64,000 nucleotides of DNA, taken from the NCBI RefSeq assembly GCF_022811845.1, contig NZ_CP064266.1, positions 4,464,001 to 4,528,000 of the forward strand, given 5' to 3'. The DNA comes from Bacillus pseudomycoides (GTDB lineage Bacteria; Bacillota; Bacilli; Bacillales; Bacillaceae_G). Position numbers and translations under genes: made by a program. Below the pieces are notes generated by a model. It did no database searches. It was not told the DNA's origin and worked only from the letters and a program-made list of their open reading frames with translations. Positions 17,249-24,875 of the stretch are shown in pieces; within the stretch, counting starts at the first letter, position 1; each line of letters starts with the position of its first letter.

Positions 17249-17929
17249 ATGCCTGTTTTATATAAAAGAAAACGAGAGAAACAGCTCGAACTATATTTCC
17301 GCTGTCTGTCTTCCGTTTGTTTGAATTGCGTTTACCTTACAAACTATTTTACCCGATATGAATTCACCCTTATCAGAGACCGCTTTATTGGGAAACGTTT
17401 TTTGAAGAACGTGTTATGGACATGGAAGATCGAAAATTCGACGGAGTTAAAAGAGAAAATCATTTGGTTTTTAGAAGAAGGAACACGGCAGGAATTTAAT
17501 CGTATACGCCATCAATTGACTCCTCTTTCCGAGGCAGCGCGAAAGCAATTATCGAAAGACCATCCTGACTATGAAAAACTTTATATTGCTAATTACGGAT
17601 TACATATTTTGACGGATTCCGGAATTGCAGCGTTTGATTATGCATGGTGTATCTGTTTATGTCGGGTCGGTAGAAGACTCGGTTATTTATCAAAACAGGA
17701 AGCAAAGAACTTTATGATACAGGCTGCACGACTTTCACAACATTCTTATTCAGATTGGCACGAGTATTTTAACGCCTTTCGTATCGGCAGCCACTTTAAC
17801 GCAAATGATATAGAATTCATAAATAAAGATAAGTATAATATTAATTACGTATCGCACTTGTTTAATTATAAAAAAACTCTATTGAGTGTTGTTCCATGGG
17901 AAAATAATCTACTTAAAGATTTAAGCTAA
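17249..17929 (+). CDS. DUF1266 domain protein
   Basis: A 226-residue protein resembling DUF1266, with the characteristic FDYAWCICLCRVGRRLGYLSKQEA segment, a WHEYFNAFRIG segment and a preceding aromatic-rich region. Family members in E. coli (YbeU, YbeR) are encoded in the hscC-djlC region, so the gene trio is conserved across phyla. AAGGAGG stands directly upstream and the gap to the J-domain gene is 12 bp, so the three genes are one operon. It has no signal peptide. A client, adaptor or substrate-selection role for the chaperone is inference only. Confidence 0.8.
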   Translation: MPVLYKRKREKQLELYFRCLSSVCLNCVYLTNYFTRYEFTLIRDRFIGKRFLKNVLWTWKIENSTELKEKIIWFLEEGTRQEFNRIRHQLTPLSEAARKQLSKDHPDYEKLYIANYGLHILTDSGIAAFDYAWCICLCRVGRRLGYLSKQEAKNFMIQAARLSQHSYSDWHEYFNAFRIGSHFNANDIEFINKDKYNINYVSHLFNYKKTLLSVVPWENNLLKDLS

Positions 17930-17960
17930 ATCATGCTATACTTCTTAACCAAATTGATAA

Positions 17961-17998
17961 AAAATCCTAGGAACTATGATTTCCTGGGATTTTATTTA
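17961..17998 (+). terminator. terminator of the hscC-like operon
   Basis: AAAATCCTAGGAA pairs with TTCCTGGGATTTT (17981-17993) with one G-U pair, followed by a T-rich stretch. Confidence 0.75.
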
Positions 17999-18089
17999 CA
18001 TATAAGGCATTTGATAAACTTAGAAGAATCCACTTCTAATAACATAAAAAACTGATTCTTGCAGGAAGAAGTGATTACATTGATTAAAT

Positions 18090-18210
18090 TGGAAACGTAA
18101 ATCCTAGTGCTTGGGGAGTAAGCAGTCATGTATATGACACTAATAATTTATCTCCTACTTTGACATGCGGTGATCCACCAAGAATATTAATAGAAAATAC
18201 ACAAAAATAG
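18090..18210 (+). pseudogene. possible phage methyltransferase fragment
   Basis: The plus strand reads GNVNPSAWGVSSHVYD then NNLSPTLTCGD, ending at a TAG. The pattern of Gly-Asn-Pro, VYD and LSPTLT resembles the variable linker of phage C5-cytosine methyltransferases. There is no start or upstream continuation. The remaining bases from 18000 to 18090 show nothing. Confidence 0.3.
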
Positions 18211-18233
18211 CATATCTAAGGGGGAAATTATCC

Positions 18234-18332
18234 ATGAAGACACATACAGTTTATAGTAAAAAACAAGCCGTTATCTTTTGCGTATTAATCCCACCACTTT
18301 TCCTCATCAGAAACCCATATATTTTTCTGTAA
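18234..18332 (+). pseudogene. truncated gene start (32 codons)
   Basis: An ATG with GGGGGA upstream begins MKTHTVYSKKQAVIFCVLI, a basic-then-hydrophobic signal-like start. The frame soon runs antisense into the 3' end of the gene at 18285 and stops. It looks like the first 15-20 codons of a membrane or secreted protein cut by recombination. Confidence 0.35.
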
Positions 18333-18802
18333 GTCAAATGATTGATTAGCATCATGAAAACCACAATAGGCAGGTAACTTTATACTTCCTCCATTTGCTT
18401 TATTCCAGCAATCAACAAACCATTCCACAATGATTTGTTCCTCATCTTCCGATATGATCTCATCGTTTTCTTCATAAAACTCCCAGAACTCGTCTGATTT
18501 ATCATAAGAAAGGTTATAGTATGATATACGTTCGAGTAATTCATGACTTCTTGCAAAAACACTGCTATCGTTTCCTTCGTAAAAAACTTCACTTGCTTCT
18601 CTATTCATAGAAAACATCATGATAGAAAGATCAAATGATCCGATAAAAATCATAAAATCTACTAACTCTATTTTACTGTAATAATTAAAATTAAGAATTT
18701 CTCTTATATTATGAATCAATCTTTCTGAATTTTTTCAAGATTTTCTTTTACCGAGCTAATGTATGTATCTTTTGTAAACAATTCATTCACCTCATGCTTC
18801 AT
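18285..18802 (-). pseudogene. hypothetical immunity-type gene with N-terminal frameshift
   Basis: The long frame (18719-18285) begins at a TTG with no ribosome binding site. In another frame, immediately upstream, codons from ATG 18802 read MKHEVNELFTKDTYISSVK and then stop at the junction. Joining the two gives a natural N-terminus (ENLEKIQ then RLIHNIREILNF). The product would be about 170 residues, acidic and soluble, ending VSDEEKWWD. I do not recognise the family; the context is another immunity patch. A single-base indel near 18715-18725 is the simplest reading. Confidence 0.5.
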
Positions 18803-18921
18803 TTAAGTTTCAATATAAGTTAAAACTCTTTATAAATAATATAATTCGTCTTCTTTACCTCATCAATTTCATATTTTAAAAGAAAACCCTAAGCTATCTT
18901 TATTATATTACTCCCCCCTAT

Positions 18922-19389
18922 TCAAATCGCAACATCCTGATAGCCCACTTCGGTTACCTTTTCATTTATAAGAAGAAGACCTAAACCATTTTCCATATCC
19001 CATGTACAGTCGAAGGTGAGTCCAATCCCTCGACCTTCAAAAATACCCGCATACGGAACAACAATTCCAACTAAACTTATCCTATTAAGAAGTTGATCAG
19101 TTGTTTCAATTAAAGGATAATGTTCATTAAATTCAATATCATAACCAAGCTCATACCTTTTTTGTTTATAATAATCTAAAATCGGTTGCAAAATACTTTG
19201 TTGCACTTGCTCCCAATTTTTCATCAATGAATCATATGATTCATATTGTTCTTTATCAAATCCACTCTCCTCTTCGCCATCTACCATTAACGCTATCTTA
19301 GCTTCCTTTCCACAAAACGTTATAGTAGTGTACCTTACCCATCCGTAATTATATTCAAGTTCACCAAAAACGGCATCGTTTATTATCAT
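18922..19389 (-). CDS. DUF6985-like protein, paralogue of 35640-36107
   Basis: A 155-residue acidic protein almost co-linear with the protein at 35640-36107. Both start MIINDAVFGE or MTINDAVFGK, contain QPILDYY followed by ELGYDIE, share IVVPYAGIFEGR and end NEKVTEVGYQDVAI. I believe this corresponds to the DUF6985 family, but that name is from memory. Both copies lie in immunity patches. No catalytic motif is visible. There is a GGAGAT-type site before the ATG. The two copies lie 17 kb apart and flank the chaperone, Ro60 and MoxR loci. Confidence 0.7.
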   Translation of the reverse strand: MIINDAVFGELEYNYGWVRYTTITFCGKEAKIALMVDGEEESGFDKEQYESYDSLMKNWEQVQQSILQPILDYYKQKRYELGYDIEFNEHYPLIETTDQLLNRISLVGIVVPYAGIFEGRGIGLTFDCTWDMENGLGLLLINEKVTEVGYQDVAI

Positions 19390-19459
19390 TTTAAGATCTC
19401 CTTTTTCTATTTTGTAACAAATCTATCAGGCTCCATCTTAAACTAGCATGCAAGTTAAT

Positions 19460-19642
19460 CTATTTTAAAAAAATTAGCTTGTCTTCCTCTATTTTTCGTA
19501 TCAACTTGAATATAGCTTGATACACACCCATAGAAAAGTACCGCTCAATCAGGTGACACTCCTTAATTAGTTCACCATCAAGAAGCAAAGATCCTAACAC
19601 CATTTGTTCCGCCTCGATATGTTGAATACTCACGGCTGCCAC
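19460..19642 (-). pseudogene. DnaB-type replicative helicase, N-terminal remnant
   Basis: About 55 codons match the start of DnaB-like helicases (IEAEQMVLGSLLLDGELIKEC, then YFSMGVYQAIFKLIRKIEE), after which the frame ends. The whole helicase domain is missing. It overlaps the end of the DnaD-domain gene by 13 bp, which is the order found in phage replication modules. Confidence 0.75.
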
Positions 19643-20502
19643 CCTTGTTCCTGCAAGAACTTCTGTAATTTTTCCTCAGACGGAACATTCTTCTTCCACT
19701 CTTCACACTCCTCCAAAAACTTCTCCGTCTCATAAAGAATAGGCGGCTCCTTCTTTCGAAACTTCGCTGCTGCTTCCTCTATTTCACTGAGCTTCGTATA
19801 TCCTTTCCCATGCCAATCTCGTAAAATCCCCTTCACATAAGCAAGCGTCCGCTTATTATTTTCATAGGCAATCTGAAGTGCCTTTAGTACAAGCTCCTCC
19901 GACAAATCCGTAACCCATTCACTTAATTCCTCCGCTGCATATGATGACAAACTACCGAAGTTTTGTTCATAAAACGTGAATACACTGCTACCTGGATTCG
20001 CTTTTCCTTCTATTTCTTCTACTTTCTCATCCTGTGCACAACCTTGAAAAACTTCTTGCGGAATCACATCAGATACTTCAACTGGCATTCCGAAATGTTC
20101 TAACAATAACGGAATATTCAACTCTTCCTCGAGGCATCTTTGAAGAAACATATGTACAAACTCTTTATTTTTCACAGTCTTTAACTCACGTAACACACAC
20201 TTTTCTATGTTCGTATTCGTAACAGGGTTATAACGTAACCAATTTAGAACATATAACTCCTTCGTTTTCGCGTCATATAATATCTTTCCATACGCAACAA
20301 ACCTCTGCAACAACTTCTCAACCGTTTCACGATTATACCCCGTTTCCATCTCTACCAAACGTAGTGGCAGTGGGTAAATCCCGCATTGTCTCGTCTTCGA
20401 ACATGTCAGCAAATACATATAAAAATAACGCTCCTCTGGCGTTAAATCCAGCACAAACTCATCTTGCCAAAAATTCACCTGTACACTCCGGTATACTCCC
20501 AT
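19630..20502 (-). CDS. phage-type DnaD-domain replication initiator
   Basis: A 290-residue protein. The N-terminus is a winged-helix phage replisome-organiser domain (SVQVNFWQDEFVLDLTPEERYFYMYLLT). The C-terminal DnaD domain spans about residues 165-235 (FYEQNFGSLSSYAAEELSEW, ENNKRTLAYVKGILRDW). Such proteins bind the phage origin and help load helicase. The truncated dnaB remnant follows it. A G-rich iteron-like repeat lies 200 bp upstream and could be a relic origin. Being intact beside a truncated helicase suggests prophage decay or domestication. Confidence 0.85.
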   Translation of the reverse strand: MGVYRSVQVNFWQDEFVLDLTPEERYFYMYLLTCSKTRQCGIYPLPLRLVEMETGYNRETVEKLLQRFVAYGKILYDAKTKELYVLNWLRYNPVTNTNIEKCVLRELKTVKNKEFVHMFLQRCLEEELNIPLLLEHFGMPVEVSDVIPQEVFQGCAQDEKVEEIEGKANPGSSVFTFYEQNFGSLSSYAAEELSEWVTDLSEELVLKALQIAYENNKRTLAYVKGILRDWHGKGYTKLSEIEEAAAKFRKKEPPILYETEKFLEECEEWKKNVPSEEKLQKFLQEQGWQP

Positions 20503-20705
20503 GTTTCTTCCTCCTACCCTTTTAGTGTTAAATATAGAATTGGTTACTCCTTCATATATATAGGATTGCAGGCAGAAATTTGGTGGATTTATTTTATAAT
20601 TTTTACTAGTACTAGAATGTTACTTTTTTATTTTTTTGTAGTAGTTCTTGTAGTTGTTTTTTCTTTTGTTTATTTAATGATTTATTACTTGGTAGGGGTT
20701 TATAA

Positions 20706-20764
20706 GGGGGTTAGAAGGGGGTTAGAAGGGGGTTAGAAGGGGGTTAGAAGGGGGTTAGAAGGGG
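20706..20764. repeat. G5-TTAGAA tandem repeat, G-quadruplex candidate
   Basis: The plus strand carries five runs of GGGGG and a final GGGG, each separated by TTAGAA (11-bp unit). Four or more G5 runs with 6-nt loops are sufficient for an intramolecular G-quadruplex. The sequence resembles telomeric GGGTTA. It lies in the otherwise gene-free stretch 20503-20818 upstream of the phage-type initiator gene. Confidence 0.9.
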
Positions 20765-20818
20765 CTTCTGTTACTAACATCTGTTGAAGAACTAATAAAA
20801 TAGAGCTACATGAAAAAA

Positions 20819-21163
20819 CTAGTTTTGTTTTATAAGTTCATTAATGGTCACTTCTTTATCAGCAACTACATCATAAAATCCAATATGAACTCCTTCTTCA
20901 TATAGCCAGCATAGATCCGTTCCATAAGGCGCTTCAAAAATCTCAAACATTACAGGGGCGATTTTAATAATAGATTCCGCGTTTAAAATGATGAAATTAT
21001 CCGCATGATTCACATAGTCATCAGTATCATCTATAGCATACAAATTCCAGCCATTTAATTGCGGGATAGAACTTTCTTCTCTAAATGAATATCTAACTGG
21101 TTTGCCAGCCAAAATATTTTTTGAAACGACAAAACCACCATACTCACTATTAATTATTTTCAT
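20819..21163 (-). CDS. DUF2185 (immunity-type) protein
   Basis: About 114 residues from ATG 21163, which has AAGGAG 7 bp upstream; the longer frame from 21196 lacks one. The SEYGGFVVSKNILAGKPVRYSFRE start and NGWNLYAIDDTDDYV segment match the DUF2185 family, which is common in immunity clusters. It is soluble and acidic. Its start overlaps the stop of an upstream remnant, as in an immunity operon. Confidence 0.75.
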   Translation of the reverse strand: MKIINSEYGGFVVSKNILAGKPVRYSFREESSIPQLNGWNLYAIDDTDDYVNHADNFIILNAESIIKIAPVMFEIFEAPYGTDLCWLYEEGVHIGFYDVVADKEVTINELIKQN

Positions 21164-21290
21164 TTTCAAACTCCTTAATATTGTAATTAACAGCATGTTT
21201 TAATAGAATTTCATAAACTAGTTTCATCTTATCAGTAGGCAATTTATTGTTTGTTACTATCCAGTTGCTTTTATAGTTAATCTATCCCCA
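21150..21290 (-). pseudogene. C-terminal remnant upstream of the DUF2185 gene
   Basis: A coding-like frame reading SNWIVTNNKLPTDKMKLVYE ends at TAA 21150, overlapping the DUF2185 start. There is no upstream start codon. On the plus strand, 21300-21440 also shows a broken coding-like stretch (EMGQAAPDKPALIRKSLVP, then TGA). Neither is identified. Otherwise 21197-21477 is empty. Confidence 0.3.
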
Positions 21291-21477
21291 CCACGATTAG
21301 CTGAAGGTTCAAATCATAGAAATGGGACAAGCAGCTCCAGATAAACCTGCTTTAATTAGAAAATCATTAGTTCCTTGAGATAAAGATTATGAGTTTCTTT
21401 TTATTGCATCATGGTTAACTAGACCTGCCGTTATCCTAATTATTCCGTCTTCTAAATACAAAGAGTGTAACAAAAAA

Positions 21478-22947
21478 TTATTGATAATTTTCGATGGCTG
21501 AAATAAGTGAACCTGTTCCTTCTTCTGCATATTGAATGAAGTCCAAACATTTTTCGCTCCAACCGCCGATTAAATTTGTTTTCTCTCCTACGAATTGTTG
21601 GTTACCGTAACTATTTAAATTGAAAGAATGAACCCAAACATCTGGATTTATTTCACGACGATATGTTTCAAGAAGAATTTGTGAAGAATTGCCCTCATAT
21701 CTATCTCCGTACACTTGCTCATCAGAGAAGACAAGAATGCGGTCAACTTTGATTTTGTTATCTAATAAATATTTGATAGAATGATGTAAGTTTGTTCCAT
21801 ATCCATGTTTATTAACTTCTGATAAAAATGTGTTCATGTTCTCTAAAATACCAGAACGAGTAGAAACATTTACCACTTTGAAATCAGTTGCGAATACAGA
21901 TGTAATAGAATTATCACAGAAGGAGTGTGCCATTGCCATCATAAGTGTAGCAATATCTGCACATTTAACAGTCCCATCTTTCGAAACAGGGTAACTTGTC
22001 ATAGATCCTGAGATATCCGCTGTCATAAATGTTGTTCCTGATAACCTCGGCATGTTTGTAACAGATGCTTCAATTGCGTCATTCAATACATCTAATAATT
22101 CACTTCCTGCTTGTGGTAATTTTTCTTGCACAACACGATAGGCTGAAAAAAAGCGAAATGGTAATTGTTTTGATTTTTTCACTCTCTCAGGATCGCGAAG
22201 AATGTTATATACTGTATCAATATTTGAGGCACCTGAATTTACGATATTGCGAAGGTTACGAAGTAAGGCCATATAACCCACTTTTCCGCTATCAATTAAT
22301 TCTTCCCAAACTTCTTTTTTGTTTCCTTTTTGAGAAAGCTGTGTTTCCCATGTGAATGGTACTTGTAGTGTATTTTCTAACAAACGTTTATAAAGTTCGT
22401 AACGTTCTGTTCCTTTTTTTGCAGATGGGCTTACTAAACGGAATACATCTTTCAATGTAACATCTTTTCCTGTGCGATTGTATTTTGCTAATTGATATTC
22501 ATCAAATGTAGAAAAGGCATCTGCTAACCCCTTTTTCAAAGAGTTTGGAATTGGATTTTTCCGACCATATACCCCTAATTGATATGCCATTATTTCTGTT
22601 ACATCATCCGGACGCTGCGCAATACGAGAAACTGTTTGACGAGCATATTTACGACCTTCAGGGTGGTTTGCAAGTTCCACTGCTAATACATGTGTAACAG
22701 AACGCATGTAGAACACTTCACGTGCATAGACTGCTAAACTTGCAACAAATTTAGGGTCTCTGTCCATGATTTGTTTTGCAATAGTAACTAATTCTTCGCT
22801 GTTGTCTCCATAAAATTTAGGCTCATTAAAAAAAGATGTTAATACCAGCGTAATTAATTTATCTTTATCATACATTTTATAAGCTGTTCCGCCCTCTTTT
22901 GTATACGTTTGACGGCTTCCTTGAGAAGAATGATTAAACTTTGACAT
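21478..22947 (-). CDS. rsr: TROVE/vWA protein, Ro60 orthologue (Rsr)
   Basis: A 489-residue Ro60-family ring protein. The TROVE HEAT-like module spans about residues 15-300 (for example MAYQLGVYGRKNPIPNSLKKGLADAF and YMALLRNLRNIVN). The von Willebrand A domain follows with the MIDAS motif DISGSMTS at 311-318 and an FSDEQVYG segment. Bacterial Rsr binds Y RNAs and helps nucleases such as PNPase act on structured RNA, mainly in rRNA maturation and stress. Four tRNA-like RNAs lie directly upstream on the same strand, ending about 50 bp from its start. It may be transcribed by read-through of their terminator. Family assignment is firm. Confidence 0.95.
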   Translation of the reverse strand: MSKFNHSSQGSRQTYTKEGGTAYKMYDKDKLITLVLTSFFNEPKFYGDNSEELVTIAKQIMDRDPKFVASLAVYAREVFYMRSVTHVLAVELANHPEGRKYARQTVSRIAQRPDDVTEIMAYQLGVYGRKNPIPNSLKKGLADAFSTFDEYQLAKYNRTGKDVTLKDVFRLVSPSAKKGTERYELYKRLLENTLQVPFTWETQLSQKGNKKEVWEELIDSGKVGYMALLRNLRNIVNSGASNIDTVYNILRDPERVKKSKQLPFRFFSAYRVVQEKLPQAGSELLDVLNDAIEASVTNMPRLSGTTFMTADISGSMTSYPVSKDGTVKCADIATLMMAMAHSFCDNSITSVFATDFKVVNVSTRSGILENMNTFLSEVNKHGYGTNLHHSIKYLLDNKIKVDRILVFSDEQVYGDRYEGNSSQILLETYRREINPDVWVHSFNLNSYGNQQFVGEKTNLIGGWSEKCLDFIQYAEEGTGSLISAIENYQ

Positions 22948-22992
22948 TATTATCTACCCCCAGATGTTTTTTTGACACTACTGGTTGAAATA

Positions 22993-23026
22993 GAAATAAA
23001 AAAGGCAACGTATATACGTTGCTCTT
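22993..23026 (-). terminator. terminator of the tRNA-like RNA array
   Basis: GCAACGTAT at 23005-23013 is followed directly by ATACGTTGC, a perfect 18-bp palindrome. A T-rich run follows on the minus strand (22993-23003). It separates the RNA array from the rsr start by only about 45 bp. Confidence 0.8.
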
Positions 23027-23039
23027 TTCACTCATTCCT

Positions 23040-23121
23040 AACACTTAAGAAATATTCAAAACAGGAATCGAATCCCACAAACACAATCCCTATATGACGA
23101 AGTAACTCCTACCTTAGTGTT
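23040..23121 (-). ncRNA. tRNA-like RNA 4 (Y RNA-like, divergent)
   Basis: About 82 nt. AACACTAAG at the 5' end pairs with CTTAAGTGTT at the 3' end. It shares the GGAGTTACTTCG block with RNAs 1 and 2. A T-arm-like GGGATTCGATTCC lies in the middle. A D-arm is not obvious. It is the last unit before the terminator. Confidence 0.5.
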
Positions 23122-23147
23122 ATGAATCAAAGAAAAGTACGAATTCG

Positions 23148-23231
23148 GTGCGGACCTTCCCGCATCGATTAGGATCGAATCTATAGCACTTAATATTAGC
23201 AAACGAAGCATGAGCGATCTACACTGCACCT
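23148..23231 (-). ncRNA. tRNA-like RNA 3 (Y RNA-like, divergent)
   Basis: It begins AGGTGCAGTGTAG, like the start of RNAs 1 and 2, has the CTTCG block, a degenerate T-loop (GATTCGAT) and a strong TGCGG/CCGCA hairpin. GGTGC at the 5' end can pair with GCACC at the 3' end. A D-arm is missing or degenerate, so the exact boundaries are uncertain. Confidence 0.5.
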
Positions 23232-23247
23232 GTTATATGTAATGTTT

Positions 23248-23384
23248 AAAAATTTGGGAGATACGCGAAAAGGCTCATTACGTCGCTCTACCACTGAGCT
23301 ACCTCCCAAGTTTGGAAAGGTGGGAGTCGAACCCACGACCTACGGCTTACAAGGCGAAGAACTCCTTCTCTACACTGCCCAAAT
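23248..23384 (-). ncRNA. tRNA-like Y RNA 2 with permuted topology
   Basis: 5' ATTTGGGCAGTGTAG pairs at its end with CCCAAAT before a T-run, and GAGAAGG pairs with CCTTTTC, giving the basal stem. Inside, in order, come a T-arm with a 5-bp stem around TTCGACT (GTGGG/CCCAC), an acceptor-like stem (CTTTCC/GGGAGG) closed by a 6-nt loop, and a D-arm (GCTCAGTGGTAGAGC). A normal tRNA has D-arm first and open acceptor ends. The permuted order is that of the tRNA-mimic module of bacterial YrlA RNAs. It probably binds Rsr through the basal stem. Confidence 0.8.
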
Positions 23385-23403
23385 CTATTAAATATGAATT
23401 ATT

Positions 23404-23552
23404 AAAAAGGGAGATAGGCGGAAAGACTCAATATGTTGCTCTACCAAACTGAGCTACTTCCCTGATGTTTATAAAACATCAGGGAAGGCAAGGATTCGAA
23501 CCTGCGACCTACCGCGTGACAGGCGAAGAAATTCTTTCCTACACTGCCCTTT
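23404..23552 (-). ncRNA. tRNA-like Y RNA 1 with permuted topology
   Basis: 5' GGGCAGTGTAGGAAAGA pairs through GGAAAGA with TCTTTCC near the 3' end, which closes with CTCCC and a T-run. Inside, a T-arm (GCAGGTTCGAATCCTTGC) is followed by CTTCCC, a 14-bp-class hairpin extension (TGATGTTT loop AACATCA), GGGAAG, and a D-arm (GCTCAGTTTGGTAGAGC). The sequence before the T-arm (CCTGTCACGCGGTAGGTC) still looks like the 3' half of an anticodon arm. The order is T-arm, capped acceptor, D-arm, the reverse of a tRNA gene. It is the first unit after the promoter. Confidence 0.82.
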
Positions 23553-23575
23553 TCTTTTTGTTACTTATTGATTTC

Positions 23576-23604
23576 ATTATACTCGTTAATCAAATTTTTG
23601 GCAA
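23576..23604 (-). promoter_or_regulatory. sigma-A promoter of the tRNA-like RNA array
   Basis: On the minus strand TTGCCA (23604-23599), a 17-nt spacer and a perfect TATAAT (23581-23576) stand about 25-30 bp before the GGGCAG start of RNA 1. No comparable promoter is evident between the RNA units. Confidence 0.8.
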
Positions 23605-23885
23605 TTATTAGTACTTTTTAAAAATTTTATTTTATTTCATCTATTAATCTTAAAGCTTCTGTATTTCACAATTTACTTAAATTAGATTGTATGAAAATAA
23701 TATGTTAGACTAACTAGCAGATATACAAATTTTACATAAAACACCAATGAAATATACCTAATAAAACAAAAATGTATCCATTCTTGCATAAAAATTAAAA
23801 AAGAAAAAGTTTTCATCCTTAATCAATATGGTCTTTTGAAAAGAAATTGATTATTTACAAGACAAGAAGCTAGGAGATTTTAGAT

Positions 23886-24314
23886 ATGAAATATTTTGTA
23901 ATAGAAGATGATGAATTATCAAATTGTGGTGAAGAGACAATATATGTTTTTGAACATAGCAAAGGAAAAAGCAGTTACGACACGATTAAAACCTTGGAAG
24001 ATTTTGCAGCAAGATGCCAATTCATTGAACGAAGAAATATGCATTGGTTTTGGTATAAAGGAAAACACGTTGAAGATATGCCTATGTGGGAATTTGAAAA
24101 AAAATTTAGGGCTGAACAAGAAGAACTGAAAACAATATCCCAAGAAGAATTCACAGAATTGAGAAACAGATATGCCCCCCTTATTAAACCTATCAAGTTC
24201 CCTATTGAAGGAATCAGAATTGCTTATGCTTATGAACCAGAATGGAATGATGAATTTTTTGTTATGGAAACGGAAGAAAGTTATTTTGCCGTATATTGGT
24301 TTACAACGGCTTAA
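23886..24314 (+). CDS. hypothetical protein
   Basis: A 142-residue acidic, aromatic-rich protein with a good AGGAG site upstream. It begins KYFVIEDDELSNCGEETIYVF and ends EESYFAVYWFTTA. No motif, signal peptide or membrane segment is visible and I do not recognise the family. It may belong to the immunity-type set common in this region. The stretch from 23605 to 23885 before it shows no gene. Confidence 0.6.
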   Translation: MKYFVIEDDELSNCGEETIYVFEHSKGKSSYDTIKTLEDFAARCQFIERRNMHWFWYKGKHVEDMPMWEFEKKFRAEQEELKTISQEEFTELRNRYAPLIKPIKFPIEGIRIAYAYEPEWNDEFFVMETEESYFAVYWFTTA

Positions 24315-24461
24315 TAATAGCTTATATGACAAATCAACAGATTCTTATCCTAAAGGACTTCCGATAAATACTGATTAGGTGTTTAGAAAGTTTCTTCAAA
24401 GTCAGGATGTCGAGGCTTGGGTATTCCGACTACTTGTCCTCCACCACTAATATGATGGTGA

Positions 24462-24616
24462 ATAAAGTGAAACTTTAATCAGTGGAGGTCTTCATTCCCC
24501 ACTGATTATCAGTTGAACCAATCGGGCTTTTACGGGCAGTTAATCTCCTACCTATCTTCCTTGCTCCTCTCTAAATCTTGAGGTGGGAGTCTTATTGCCC
24601 GTTAATGCGGGATAAA
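24462..24616. repeat. bcr1-type repeat (155 bp)
   Basis: The element is bounded by ATAAA at both ends (TTTAT on the minus strand) and is exactly 155 bp, matching the size and flanks known for bcr1, a mobile repeat specific to the B. cereus group. It folds into two hairpins: TCAGTGGAG/CCCCACTGA near 24480-24505, and ACGGGCA...CTCCTACC with GGTGGGAG...TGCCCGT (24532-24602). Related shorter pieces lie at 41005 and 45369. Confidence 0.78.
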
Positions 24617-24715
24617 TTAAATTATTCGAATCCCATGTATATCATACACTTCTAAAATTATTATCATTAACCGAAGTACTCAGCGTTTGATGTTTACCTT
24701 CAATTTCTTTACGTC

Positions 24716-24759
24716 AAAAAAGAGCTAATGTTTCAAATAAGAAACATTAGCTCTTTTTT
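24716..24759. terminator. strong bidirectional terminator
   Basis: AAAAAAGAGCTAATGTTTC (24716-24734) is perfectly complementary to 24741-24759, with a 6-nt loop. Confidence 0.85.
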
Positions 24760-24875
24760 CTTCAACAATTTAATCATTTTCACCCTAAATCCTATACTGT
24801 ATTTCTCCTTTTGAGAAACCATTTCTCCAAACTATTCAGCATATGAATAATAATCAATTTCCACTTTTAGACCTT

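Noticed and set aside
20464..20736. Plus-strand 90-codon open frame over the G-rich repeat
   Set aside because: Its end is the translated tandem repeat and its start is antisense to the dnaD gene; no ribosome binding site.
20706..20764. CRISPR array
   Set aside because: The unit is only 11 bp with a constant 6-nt spacer; no cas genes are nearby.
23248..23552. Ordinary tRNA genes (Asp, Thr or similar) on the minus strand
   Set aside because: T-arm sequences precede the D-arms, the acceptor stems are closed by loops, and no D-arm to T-arm order within 75-90 nt exists. A permuted tRNA mimic fits better.
23919..24332. Minus-strand 137-codon frame opposite the hypothetical gene at 23886
   Set aside because: The plus-strand frame has an AGGAG site and protein-like composition; the minus frame is Phe/Ser-rich shadow sequence.
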